Positions 18,771 to 27,244 of a stretch of 64,000 nt of DNA are shown here, piece by piece. Position numbers and translations under genes: made by a program. The notes under the pieces were generated by a model. It saw nothing but the letters and a program-made list of their open reading frames with translations, ran no database searches and was not told the origin of the DNA. Origin of the DNA: Fulverythrobacter ferritrahens (GTDB lineage Bacteria > Pseudomonadota > Alphaproteobacteria > Sphingomonadales > Sphingomonadaceae); contig NZ_JACDXU010000001.1 of NCBI RefSeq assembly GCF_020539485.1, forward strand, positions 744,001-808,000, given 5' to 3'. Every line of letters starts with the position of its first letter. The first letter of the stretch is position 1.

Positions 18771-19558
18771 CAGCCATACCGCCCAGTAATATAATCCTTG
18801 GTGCGTTCTTCGCGCGGATTTGTGAAGATGTCGGAAGTCTGGCCGTATTCGACCATCTTTCCAAGGTGGAAGAAGGCAGTGCGTTGCGAAACGCGCGCGG
18901 CCTGCTGCATCGAGTGAGTGACGATCACGATGGCGAAGCGGCCCTTCAGCTCGTCGATCAGTTCCTCGATACGCGCGGTGGCGATCGGGTCCAGTGCGGA
19001 GCAGGGCTCGTCCATCAGGATCACTTCGGGATCGACCGCGATGGCGCGGGCAATGCACAGGCGCTGCTGCTGGCCGCCGGAAAGCGCCGTGCCGCTGTCA
19101 GCCAGGCGATCCTTCACTTCGTCCCACAGGCCCGCGCGGCGCAGCGACCGTTCGACGACCACGTCGAGATCGGCCTTGCTTTCTGCCAGCCCGTGAATCT
19201 TCGGGCCATAGGCGATGTTCTCGTAGATGGACTTGGGAAAGGGGTTGGGCTTCTGGAACACCATGCCCACCCGGGCGCGCAACTGCACCACATCCATGCC
19301 GGATTTGTAGATATCCTCGCCGTCCAGCATGATCTCGCCTTCGACGCGCGCGGCGGCGATAGTGTCGTTCATGCGGTTAAGCGTGCGCAGGAAGGTCGAT
19401 TTGCCGCAGCCCGAAGGGCCAATGAAGGCAGTGACATATTCGGTTTCGATATCGATCGAAACCTCGTCGATGGCCTTCTTCTCGCCGTAGAAGACGGAAA
19501 CCTTGTTGGCGCTCATCTTCGGCATGTCGGGGGCGGAGATTTGTTCTGTGGTCACCAC
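18770..19558 (-). CDS. pstB: Phosphate ABC transporter ATP-binding protein
   Basis: The ATPase of the high-affinity Pst phosphate importer (262 aa). It has Walker [10 protein letters not shown], the Q-loop [23 protein letters not shown] that is characteristic of PstB, signature [17 protein letters not shown], Walker [14 protein letters not shown] and H-loop [21 protein letters not shown]. It starts with GTG at 19558 and overlaps the end of pstA by 7 bp. Confidence 0.96.
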   Translation of the reverse strand: MVTTEQISAPDMPKMSANKVSVFYGEKKAIDEVSIDIETEYVTAFIGPSGCGKSTFLRTLNRMNDTIAAARVEGEIMLDGEDIYKSGMDVVQLRARVGMVFQKPNPFPKSIYENIAYGPKIHGLAESKADLDVVVERSLRRAGLWDEVKDRLADSGTALSGGQQQRLCIARAIAVDPEVILMDEPCSALDPIATARIEELIDELKGRFAIVIVTHSMQQAARVSQRTAFFHLGKMVEYGQTSDIFTNPREERTKDYITGRYG

Positions 19559-20802
19559 TTCTTCTCGAACCGGTTGCGCAGGTAGATGGCGAGGCCATTC
19601 ATCACCAGCAGGAATATCAATAGCACAATAATCGCCGCCGATGTCCGTTCGACGAAACCGCGGTCGATTTCGTCTGACCAGAGGAAAATCTGGACCGGAA
19701 GCAGGGTGGCGGGCGAAGTGAAGCCGTCCGGCGGCGTCGCGACGAAGGCGCGCATGCCGATCATCAGGGCGGGCGCGGTTTCACCCAGCGCGCGCGCCAT
19801 GCCGATGATCGTGCCGGTCAGGATGCCGGGCAGGGCCAGCGGCAGCACGTGATGGAACACAACCTGGATCGGCGAAGCGCCCAGCGCCAGCGCGCCATCG
19901 CGGATGGAAGGCGGCACGGCCTTGATCGCGTTGCGGCCTGCGATGACGATCACCGGCATCGTCATCAGCGCCAGGGTGAGGCCGCCAATCAGCGGGGCCG
20001 AGCGATAGCTGGGGAAGATAGTGAGGAATACCGCGAGCCCGAGCAGGCCGAAGATGATCGAGGGGACCGCCGCGAGATTGTTGATCGATACTTCGATAAT
20101 GTCGGTCCAGCGGTTCTTCGGGGCATATTCCTCAAGATAGAGCGCCGCCAGCACGCCCACCGGGAAGGCGAAGGCCAGGGTGATGAGCATGGTGAGCATC
20201 GAGCCCTTGAGTGCCCCCCAGATGCCGACGAGCTGCGGATCGGTGGCGTCCGAACGGGAGAGGAAACCCAGGTCGAAATTCTTCTGCAGCTTGCCTTCGG
20301 CCTTGAGCTGCTTCGCCAGCGGCTCCAGCGCGGCCTGTCCGTCACCCGAATAGGCAGCGGCCAACCTGTGCGAGGCGGGGACCATTACCACCGCCTTGCT
20401 GCTGAGAATGGAGGGATCGGCGATGATCGAACGTGCGACATCGCGCCATGCCTCGGAATTCACCTGCGCTGCGCCTTCGTCGCCCAGCGACCTGGCGGCG
20501 AAGAACTGGACCACGGCGGGCAGGCCCTGCGCTTCCAGAGACTGGATGGCGTTGGGCTGCGCCAGCACGGCGGGATCGGCGGCGATGCCGGATTCCGGAA
20601 AATCGATCTCCACTGCGAGTTCCACTCGCTTGAAGCCCGAAATGCCGTTCGACGCCATGGTGATCAGCAGGAAGGCCAGCACCGCGATGGAGAACAGGAT
20701 GGACAGCAGGCCGGCCAGCTTGAAGCGCCGTTCCGCCGCATAACGCTTGCGGATGCGCGCCTCGAAAGCCGGGGTGCGGGTGGGGAGGATTGCCTCACTC
20801 AT
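19552..20802 (-). CDS. pstA: Phosphate ABC transporter permease PstA
   Basis: The second membrane subunit of the Pst importer. After one N-terminal helix there is a long periplasmic insert (about residues 45-180), as in the alphaproteobacterial form with an extra N-terminal region; at 416 aa it is much longer than the E. coli protein of about 296 aa. The permease core contains [33 protein letters not shown] and the EAA loop region ([28 protein letters not shown]). ATG 20802 is chosen; GTG 20811, with AGAGG four bases upstream, is equally possible. It overlaps pstC by 8 bp. Confidence 0.94.
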   Translation of the reverse strand: MSEAILPTRTPAFEARIRKRYAAERRFKLAGLLSILFSIAVLAFLLITMASNGISGFKRVELAVEIDFPESGIAADPAVLAQPNAIQSLEAQGLPAVVQFFAARSLGDEGAAQVNSEAWRDVARSIIADPSILSSKAVVMVPASHRLAAAYSGDGQAALEPLAKQLKAEGKLQKNFDLGFLSRSDATDPQLVGIWGALKGSMLTMLITLAFAFPVGVLAALYLEEYAPKNRWTDIIEVSINNLAAVPSIIFGLLGLAVFLTIFPSYRSAPLIGGLTLALMTMPVIVIAGRNAIKAVPPSIRDGALALGASPIQVVFHHVLPLALPGILTGTIIGMARALGETAPALMIGMRAFVATPPDGFTSPATLLPVQIFLWSDEIDRGFVERTSAAIIVLLIFLLVMNGLAIYLRNRFEKKW

Positions 20803-22180
20803 AGGCTTCACGGAACCTCTTCACCACGCGCAGGGCCACGATGTTCAGGCCCAGCGTTACAAGAAACAGCACGAAACCCAAGGCGAAGGCGCTGAGCGTC
20901 GCGGGATGGTCGAAGCTTGCCTCGCCGGTCAGCATGGCAACGATCTGGACGGTCACCGTCGTCATCGCTTCCAGTGGATTGCCGGTGAGGTTGGCAGCAT
21001 AGCCGGCCGCCATCACCACGATCATCGTTTCGCCGATGGCGCGGCTGATCGCCAACATCACGCCCGCCACGATGCCGGGCAGGGCGGCGGGCACCAGCAC
21101 ACGGCGAATGGTTTCGTTGGTGGTGGCACCCATCGCCAGGCTGCCGTCTCGCATGGCCTGCGGCACTGCGGCGATGGAATCGTCAGCCATGGAGGAGACA
21201 AAGGGAATGATCATCACGCCCATCACCAGACCTGCTGCAAGCGCGCTTTCGCTTGAGGCGTTGGAAATGCCGATCGAAACTGCGAGGTCGCGGATGGCCG
21301 GCGCGATGGTCAGGGCGGCGAAATAGCCATAGACCACGGTGGGTACGCCCGCGAGAATCTCCAGCGCGGGCTTGAGCCATTTGCGCCATGTGGGGCTGGC
21401 ATATTGCGTAAGGTAGATCGCGCTCATCAGGCCGAGCGGGATCGCCACGATCATGGCGATGATTGCGCCGATATAGATCGTGCCCCAGAACAGCGGGATG
21501 GCGCCGAAGCGGCTCGGGTCCGCAGCTTCCACCGAACTCATCGGATCGGGGCCCCAATGGGTGCCGAACAGGAAGGAGATCGGATCGATCATCCCGAAGA
21601 AGCGCACGGTTTCGAACACCAGCGACAGGAAGATGCCCAGCGTGGTGAGGATCGCCACCAGCGATGCCCCAAGCAGGATCATCATGACGATCCGTTCCAC
21701 TCTGGTGCGGGCGCGGAAATCGGGGCGCAGGCGAGTGAACGACCATGCGCCGCCAAGGAAGGCGATTACCAGCGTGGCGGCAATGCCGATCATGTTCATG
21801 CGCGAGATCGCCTCGCGAAACGGTTCGATCAGCGGGCGCGCCTGCGGATTGAACACGGCATGGGCAGCCCCGGCAGCGACTGCCCGGGCTTCGCTGAGGA
21901 TCGTCTCGCGCTGCATGCCGAAGACAGGCAAGTCCGCTGCGGCCGGATCGGCCAATACGGATTGCGTGACCAGTGAGGGCGCAATGGAGCCCCATACTAT
22001 CACGAACAGCACCGCCGGGATCACGATCCACAGCGCTACATACCAGCCATAGGCCGAGGGCAGGGAGGCAAGGCGCACGTCAGGCGCGGCGCGGCGGAAG
22101 CTCCAGGCGCGCGCGCGGGCCGCGAGCCATCCCGCGAGCCCGAGCCCAAGGGCGAGGAGAAGCAGGATGGCTGGCGACAT
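20795..22180 (-). CDS. pstC: Phosphate ABC transporter permease PstC
   Basis: The first membrane subunit of the Pst importer (461 aa). It has an extended N-terminal part with two or three extra helices compared with the E. coli protein of about 319 aa. The core shows WGTIYIGAIIAMIVAIPLGLMSAIYLTQYA, LEILAGVPTVVYGYFAAL and the EAA loop GSLAMGATTNETIRRVLVPAALPGIVAG. It follows pstS after 18 bp and overlaps pstA. Confidence 0.94.
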   Translation of the reverse strand: MSPAILLLLALGLGLAGWLAARARAWSFRRAAPDVRLASLPSAYGWYVALWIVIPAVLFVIVWGSIAPSLVTQSVLADPAAADLPVFGMQRETILSEARAVAAGAAHAVFNPQARPLIEPFREAISRMNMIGIAATLVIAFLGGAWSFTRLRPDFRARTRVERIVMMILLGASLVAILTTLGIFLSLVFETVRFFGMIDPISFLFGTHWGPDPMSSVEAADPSRFGAIPLFWGTIYIGAIIAMIVAIPLGLMSAIYLTQYASPTWRKWLKPALEILAGVPTVVYGYFAALTIAPAIRDLAVSIGISNASSESALAAGLVMGVMIIPFVSSMADDSIAAVPQAMRDGSLAMGATTNETIRRVLVPAALPGIVAGVMLAISRAIGETMIVVMAAGYAANLTGNPLEAMTTVTVQIVAMLTGEASFDHPATLSAFALGFVLFLVTLGLNIVALRVVKRFREAYE

Positions 22181-22198
22181 AATGCAAGCTCGTCCTTA

Positions 22199-23251
22199 TT
22201 ATTCGAAGTCGGACGCGCTGAGCACGGTATATTCGGTGGCCGCCTTGGTGCTCTTGGCGAGTACGTCAGCAGGGCTCACCACCAGGCCGATCTTGGCCAG
22301 CGGGCCATCCTTGCCCCAGTTCTTCACCCATTCGGCGAGGAACTGCTTGAGGCCGGGAATGGCGTCCAGATGGGCCTTCTTGACGTAGATGTAGAGCGGA
22401 CGGGCGCCCGGATAGGCGAAGCTCGAGATATTGTCATAGGTCGGCACTACGCCATTGACCTTGAGGCCATTGAGCTTGTCGGCATTCTCTTCGAGATAGG
22501 AATAGCCGAACACACCGATTGCCCTCGGATTGCTCTCGATCTTCTGGACGATCAAATTGTCCTGTTCGCCCTGGTCAACATAGGCGCCGTCACCGCGCAC
22601 TTCGGTGCAGATCTGCTTGAACTTGTCCTCGTCGCTGTCCTTCAGCGCCTTCATGGCCGGATCGGTTTCGCAGCCCTTCTCCAGGATCAGTTCCTTGAGC
22701 GCATCGCGCGTGCCCGATGTGGAGGGCGGGCCATAGACGAGGATGGGATCGGCCGGCAGGGAAGGATCGACATCCTTCCAGGTCTTGGCGGCCTGTTCCT
22801 TGCCGAAGGGCTTGGCGGCCAGAGCCTTGTAGACGATTTCGGGAGTGAGGTTCATCTCGATCCCGCCCTTGTCGGCGGCGAAGGCGATACCGTCTAGGCC
22901 CACCTGGATTTCGATGATGTCAGTCACGCCATTGGCCTGGCAGGATTCGAATTCGGACTTCTTCATCCGGCGCGAGGCATTGGTGATGTCTGGCGTTGCG
23001 GCGCCTACGCCGGCGCAGAAGAGCTTCACGCCGCCGCCGGTTCCGGTCGATTCAATAATCGGGGACTTGATGTCGTGATTCGAGCGGGCGAGCGATTCCG
23101 CAACCGCCTTGGCGAAGGGATAGACAGTGGAGGAGCCCACTGCACGGATCGAGTCGCGGGTTGCGCTGCCGCCATTGCTGCCGCAGCCGGAGAGTATCAG
23201 GGCCGCGGAAATCAGGGGGAGGGCGAGAAGTGCTTTGGTCTTCATGGTCAT
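22199..23251 (-). CDS. pstS: Phosphate-binding protein PstS (lipoprotein form)
   Basis: The periplasmic receptor that captures phosphate for PstCAB (350 aa). The signal ends in the lipobox LSGC, so it is probably anchored in a membrane. The binding-protein fold shows AVGSSTVYPFAKAVAE, ESTGTGGG (the phosphate-binding loop) and PPSTSGTRDALKELI, with the second conserved SGTR. It is the first gene after the Pho box and should be the most strongly induced gene under phosphate limitation. Met at 23245 is an alternative start. Confidence 0.94.
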   Translation of the reverse strand: MTMKTKALLALPLISAALILSGCGSNGGSATRDSIRAVGSSTVYPFAKAVAESLARSNHDIKSPIIESTGTGGGVKLFCAGVGAATPDITNASRRMKKSEFESCQANGVTDIIEIQVGLDGIAFAADKGGIEMNLTPEIVYKALAAKPFGKEQAAKTWKDVDPSLPADPILVYGPPSTSGTRDALKELILEKGCETDPAMKALKDSDEDKFKQICTEVRGDGAYVDQGEQDNLIVQKIESNPRAIGVFGYSYLEENADKLNGLKVNGVVPTYDNISSFAYPGARPLYIYVKKAHLDAIPGLKQFLAEWVKNWGKDGPLAKIGLVVSPADVLAKSTKAATEYTVLSASDFE

Positions 23252-23309
23252 GTCCCGAGCTGGGAGGCTGGATGCCTCGTGGCTACTGCCCGCGCGATGT
23301 TTGAGTTAT

Positions 23310-23327
23310 GTGACACATGTATGACAT
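23310..23327 (-). promoter_or_regulatory. Pho box (PhoB-binding site) upstream of pstS
   Basis: On the minus strand the 18 bases read ATGTCATACATGTGTCAC. They match the enterobacterial Pho box consensus CTGTCATAWAWCTGTCAY at 15 of 18 positions, with two TGTCA half sites 11 bp apart as required. The site is 59-76 bp upstream of the pstS start and just outside the phoR stop codon, so it would drive pstSCAB-phoU-phoB while phoR keeps its own promoter. Confidence 0.75.
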
Positions 23328-23329
23328 TT

Positions 23330-24517
23330 CTATCGACTCTGTTCGATAGTTGGTAGTTTAACGGTCACAATCGTCCCTTCACCCTTCTTGCTGGTGATGT
23401 CGAGGCGGCCGCGATGCCGCTCTACGATGTGCTTGACGATCGCCAGACCCAGGCCGGTGCCGCCCGCCGCACGACTGCGGCCGGGGTCGGTGCGATAGAA
23501 GCGCCGGGTGAGGTGCGGAATATGTTCCGGGTCGATGCCTTCACCGCGATCGGTGACGGTCAGAACGGCGCGATCACCTTCCTCGGTTTTCAGCAGTACG
23601 TCCACCGGCTGGTCCTGCGCGCCATATTTGAGGGCATTGTCCACCAGATTGCGGACGAGTTGCTCAAGTTGCTGAGTGTCGCCCTTTACCGGCACTTCCT
23701 GCGCTGGCAACGTCACATTAACGCGCGCCTTGTCCTTGGCGGCACCGGCATCGCGGGCGGCCTTGGCGATGAGCTTCTTCAGATCGAGCTGTTCCGCCGG
23801 TTGGTCATGCTTTTCCGCCTCGATGCGCGACAGCGACATCAGGTCGCTCACCAGGCTTTGCAGCCGCCGGGCTTCGCGCAGGACTGTATCGAGGAACTTG
23901 GCCGCGGTGGCTGGATCGACGGAATCGCCTTCTTCCGTCAATGTCTCGACATAGCCGATGATCGAGGCGAGCGGCGTGCGCAGTTCGTGGCTGGCATTGG
24001 CCACGAAATCCGTATGTGCCCGGCTGATATCGGCCTCGGTCGTGCGATTGTGCAATTCGATCACCCAATAGCGATCATTGATCGCGTGGAGAGTGATCTT
24101 CCAGATGCTGCGCGGCGCGGTGAGGCCCTGAATCGTCGCAGAACCGTCGCGCTTGCGGTCAAGCAACGCAATGGCCTGCGGGTGGCGGAGCGCCACACGC
24201 GCATCCTGGCCGACAATATGTTTGCCGAACACTGTCCGGGCGGCGGAATTGGCGATAATGATGCGGTTGCGGTCAAGCAGCAGCAGCGGCAGACTGAACT
24301 GCTCGATCATGTCGCGCATCCCGTCGCGGGTCAGTTGCACCGAATCGGCCTGGGGCTGAACCATCCGTTCCGCCGGGCGCGCGATCCACAGGGAGCAGAT
24401 CCACAGCAGCAAGACGGCGGCCACCAGCCACAAATCGGCCCCCGCCACCACCATGCCGATGCCGGCGGCGAGTGCGATGAATACGCCGGGCCAAGGTTGG
24501 GAACGCAATTCGCTCAT
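23330..24517 (-). CDS. phoR: Phosphate regulon sensor histidine kinase PhoR
   Basis: A 395-aa membrane kinase. Two short N-terminal helices (about residues 10-45) are followed by a PAS domain (about 70-160; DRNRIIIANSAARTVFG), then the dimerisation and phospho-acceptor box FVANASHELRTPLASIIGY with H177. The ATPase domain has LVRNLVDNALKYG (N), DRGEGIDPEHIPHLTRRFYR (G1/F) and GTGLGLAIVKHIVERH (G2). It lacks a large periplasmic sensor domain, as other PhoR proteins do, and is thought to sense through Pst and PhoU. It ends directly beside the Pho box. Confidence 0.94.
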   Translation of the reverse strand: MSELRSQPWPGVFIALAAGIGMVVAGADLWLVAAVLLLWICSLWIARPAERMVQPQADSVQLTRDGMRDMIEQFSLPLLLLDRNRIIIANSAARTVFGKHIVGQDARVALRHPQAIALLDRKRDGSATIQGLTAPRSIWKITLHAINDRYWVIELHNRTTEADISRAHTDFVANASHELRTPLASIIGYVETLTEEGDSVDPATAAKFLDTVLREARRLQSLVSDLMSLSRIEAEKHDQPAEQLDLKKLIAKAARDAGAAKDKARVNVTLPAQEVPVKGDTQQLEQLVRNLVDNALKYGAQDQPVDVLLKTEEGDRAVLTVTDRGEGIDPEHIPHLTRRFYRTDPGRSRAAGGTGLGLAIVKHIVERHRGRLDITSKKGEGTIVTVKLPTIEQSR

Positions 24518-24612
24518 CGCTTCGCGCTTAGCCCTGCTGGAGGTGCGACGCCAAGCATGAAGAGAAGCGTGTCATATTTATCGGTATGGCCAGGCGGGGA
24601 AGGCGCGGCCAC

Positions 24613-25557
24613 TCAAGGAAAGAAGCTTGGGCGGATCAGGCGCAGCATGTCGGGAAAGTCCGTGCCCACATTGCGGATGCCGATGCTGAACAGCCGCTCG
24701 TAGATCAGCGGATCTTCGATGTTCCAAGGCTGAACCTGAAGGATTATGCCCTTGGCGGAAAGCTCGGCCTGGACATCCAGCATGAAGCGGTCGCTCATAT
24801 TGAAGGCTTCGGTTCCGGGTACCGGGCGGTAATGCATATGGACGATATAGACGTCCTTGAAATCCGTGGTGCGGAGGGTGTTGAGGATTGCTTCGATTTC
24901 CGTCTGGGTGCCGCCCATCCAGATCATCGTCTGCGAATCCGGTACGCGGCGGCGCCACTGCTGGATCAGATCATAGCGGTTGGTGGTGAAAATCACCTGC
25001 TTTCCCACGCCATGGCGTTTCACCATGGCGGACAGTACATCCAGATCGATGCTCTTGTAGTCGAGATGCAGGAATTTGCGCGGGTCTTTCGCCATCACCG
25101 CGAAGACTTCGTCCAGCGTGGGGATGCGTTGGCCGGGATAGCCCCGGAATGCCCCTACATCGACGGTCTTGAGCTCGGCGAGCGTAAGTTCGTGGACTGG
25201 CTTGTGACGGATTTCCTCCGGTGCGCCCGGTGCAGTCCGCGTGACCGTATCGTCGTGGATGACAACGATTACGCCGTCTTTCGAGGTGCGAATATCCGCT
25301 TCCGGAACCATGTTGCGGGCCCAGCTATATTCGAAAGCCTCGATGGTGTTTTCCGGTTGGTGCATGCCGCCGCCCCGATGGATGGGGATCGGGAGAATGC
25401 CCTGTTCCGCATACATCCGCGTGAGTTGGGCACGCAAAGCCTGTTCGTCGGAAGGGACGGCAGGCGCTGCGGCCAGCGCTTGTGCGAAAAGCGGTATGCC
25501 GGAGGCAAGGACAAGGCCGCTGGCGGCCTTGATCAACTGGCGACGTTCCAATTTCAT
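24613..25557 (-). CDS. Tat-exported glycerophosphodiester phosphodiesterase family protein
   Basis: A 314-aa protein predicted to hydrolyse glycerophosphodiesters to glycerol-3-phosphate and an alcohol outside the cytoplasm. A twin-arginine signal (LERRQLIKAASG) precedes the GDPD barrel: HRGG with the catalytic His, PENTIEAFEYSW, EADIRTSKDGVIVVIHDDTVTRT with the metal-binding Glu and Asp and the second catalytic His, and FLHLDYK. The usual EIK/ELK of strand 4 is here LDYK, a variant. It follows the PhoD-family gene after 15 bp and is the last gene of the ECF-fecR-receptor-phoD run, which supports a role in phosphorus scavenging. Confidence 0.88.
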   Translation of the reverse strand: MKLERRQLIKAASGLVLASGIPLFAQALAAAPAVPSDEQALRAQLTRMYAEQGILPIPIHRGGGMHQPENTIEAFEYSWARNMVPEADIRTSKDGVIVVIHDDTVTRTAPGAPEEIRHKPVHELTLAELKTVDVGAFRGYPGQRIPTLDEVFAVMAKDPRKFLHLDYKSIDLDVLSAMVKRHGVGKQVIFTTNRYDLIQQWRRRVPDSQTMIWMGGTQTEIEAILNTLRTTDFKDVYIVHMHYRPVPGTEAFNMSDRFMLDVQAELSAKGIILQVQPWNIEDPLIYERLFSIGIRNVGTDFPDMLRLIRPSFFP

Positions 25558-25572
25558 GTCTCGGGAAGTCCT

Positions 25573-27141
25573 TTAGCCGCGATGAAGGATTGGTGCGTCT
25601 GGTGTTACGAAGAAGGATGCGAGGGTGCTGATCTGGCCCCCGGGAGTTTCGATCTGGTCCATCACCTTCACATCCGTCTTCCATCGTTCCGGCGAGATGT
25701 TGAAAAGCTGGTAGCCTCTCCTGTCGGTGTAGAGGTCGAAATGTGGGTTGTTCCTCATCATGTGGTCCAATCCGGCCTCGCCCTTGCCGTTTCCTTCCGA
25801 TGAGATGGAGGCCGCCTGGAATTCCACGGCGACCTTCGGGCCATCCGTATCCTCGTCATTTTCCGGTACTGAGCCGACGAGATGACGATGATGGTCGCCC
25901 GTCGCGATCACGACGTTGGACAGGTCATGCCGGCGAATGCTCTCGATCAGGCGCTGGCGGGCAGGGCGATAACCGTCCCACAGATCCGTGGCGAACTGGG
26001 CTTCCGTGGCGCCCGGCTCCCGGAAATCGACCGGCATGACGATAATCTGTTGGGCAAGCAGGTTCCAGGTCGTTCCGGCGCCGCCCAATCCCTGATCGAG
26101 CCAGCTTTCCTGCGCGCCGCCCAGCACGGAGGGACCAACATGCGCTTCGGGAGGGCAAGGGTTTTTCCGGAAATCGTCGCCGCAGGGCTGGTCTGCCCGA
26201 TAGGATCTCGTGTCCAGCACGTGCATTCGCATCAGGCGCCCGTAATCCAGCCGGCGGTAAGCTGTGAGGCCACCGTTGGTGGGGAATTGGGCCTTGCGGA
26301 CAGGCATATGCTCGTACCAGGCCTGCAACGCAGCATAGCGGCGCAATGCGAAAATCTCCGGGCTGGTTCCGTCCTGATCGAAATCGCTGGCCCAGTTATT
26401 GTCGATCTCATGATCGTCGAACGAGACCGCGAAAGCGCAGGCTGCATGGGCTGCCTGCAGGTTGGGGTCGCTCTTGTACTGGGCATAGCGCCGCCGATAG
26501 TCGTCGATGCTGTAGATTTCTCCGCCAACATGTTGGCGCACGGGGGTCCATTTGTTCGGCCGTGGGCCGAGCGGGGTCGCCGCCCCTTCATAGATATAAT
26601 CGCCATAATGGAAGACCAGGTCGAGGTCCGGTTCGGCCGCCAGATGTCGCCAGGCGTCGTAATATCCCATCTCGTAATGCTGGCATCCGGCCACGCCAAT
26701 CCGCAGCTGCTGGACCATCGCGTCACGGGCGGGCGCGGTGCGCGCCATGCCGACAGGGCTGATGTCCGAACCGGCCACCGTGAACCTGTACCAATAGGGC
26801 CGATGTGGCTGCAGCCCCTCGACTTCGACATGGACCGAATGGGCGAGTTCGGGCAGGGCGACAGCCTCTCCCTTGCGGACCACTCGGGAAAATCCTTCAT
26901 CTTCGGCCACTTCCCATAAAACTGGCACGCGGACGGCGGGCATTCCCCCATGTTCGTCCAGCGGGCGAGGGGCAAGCCGCGTCCAGATGACGAAGCCATC
27001 CGGCCACGGGTCGCCCGCAGCTACGCCCAGCATAAACGGGTTGGCGCCAAGCGGCGCCGCGAACAGCGGGGAACGGGACAGCCCCGTGATCAGGGCAATG
27101 CTTCCGGCAGTCTTGATGAGTTGGCGACGGTCCAGGTTCAT
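25573..27141 (-). CDS. Alkaline phosphatase D family protein (PhoD-like), Tat-exported
   Basis: A 522-aa exported phosphomonoesterase/phosphodiesterase of the PhoD family, which uses Fe3+ and Ca2+. The Tat signal (LDRRQLIKTAGSIAL) is nearly the same as that of the next gene. The N-terminal Fn3-like domain (about 35-140; WTRLAPRPLDEHGG, HRPYWYRF) is followed by the metallophosphatase domain: VAGCQHYE with the conserved metal-ligand Cys, FHYGDYIYEG, SFDDHEIDNNWASD and VIATGDHHRHLVG. AGGA stands 6 bp before the ATG. It lies 103 bp after the receptor gene, past a terminator-like hairpin. Confidence 0.92.
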   Translation of the reverse strand: MNLDRRQLIKTAGSIALITGLSRSPLFAAPLGANPFMLGVAAGDPWPDGFVIWTRLAPRPLDEHGGMPAVRVPVLWEVAEDEGFSRVVRKGEAVALPELAHSVHVEVEGLQPHRPYWYRFTVAGSDISPVGMARTAPARDAMVQQLRIGVAGCQHYEMGYYDAWRHLAAEPDLDLVFHYGDYIYEGAATPLGPRPNKWTPVRQHVGGEIYSIDDYRRRYAQYKSDPNLQAAHAACAFAVSFDDHEIDNNWASDFDQDGTSPEIFALRRYAALQAWYEHMPVRKAQFPTNGGLTAYRRLDYGRLMRMHVLDTRSYRADQPCGDDFRKNPCPPEAHVGPSVLGGAQESWLDQGLGGAGTTWNLLAQQIIVMPVDFREPGATEAQFATDLWDGYRPARQRLIESIRRHDLSNVVIATGDHHRHLVGSVPENDEDTDGPKVAVEFQAASISSEGNGKGEAGLDHMMRNNPHFDLYTDRRGYQLFNISPERWKTDVKVMDQIETPGGQISTLASFFVTPDAPILHRG

Positions 27142-27191
27142 TGTTCTTCCTGTTGAAAGGAGCCGGCTGGCGGGCAGGGCAATTGGCGTGG

Positions 27192-27233
27192 AAAAGGCTG
27201 CCGGCCACTTCCCCGGGAAAGCGGTCGGCAGCC
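27192..27233 (-). terminator. Intrinsic terminator after the TonB-dependent receptor gene
   Basis: In the minus-strand transcript an 11-bp stem with one mismatch (27223-27233 with 27196-27206, GGCTGCCGACC and GGCCGGCAGCC) closes a 16-nt loop and is followed at once by TTTT (27195-27192). It begins 12 bp after the receptor stop. It would lower, but not necessarily stop, transcription into the phoD-like gene. Confidence 0.6.
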
Positions 27234-27244
27234 ATCGCAGTTCG

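Noticed and set aside
24565-24585. GTGTCATATTTATCGG near the phoR start, considered as a second Pho box
   Set aside because: Only the first half site matches; the second repeat 11 bp on is absent.
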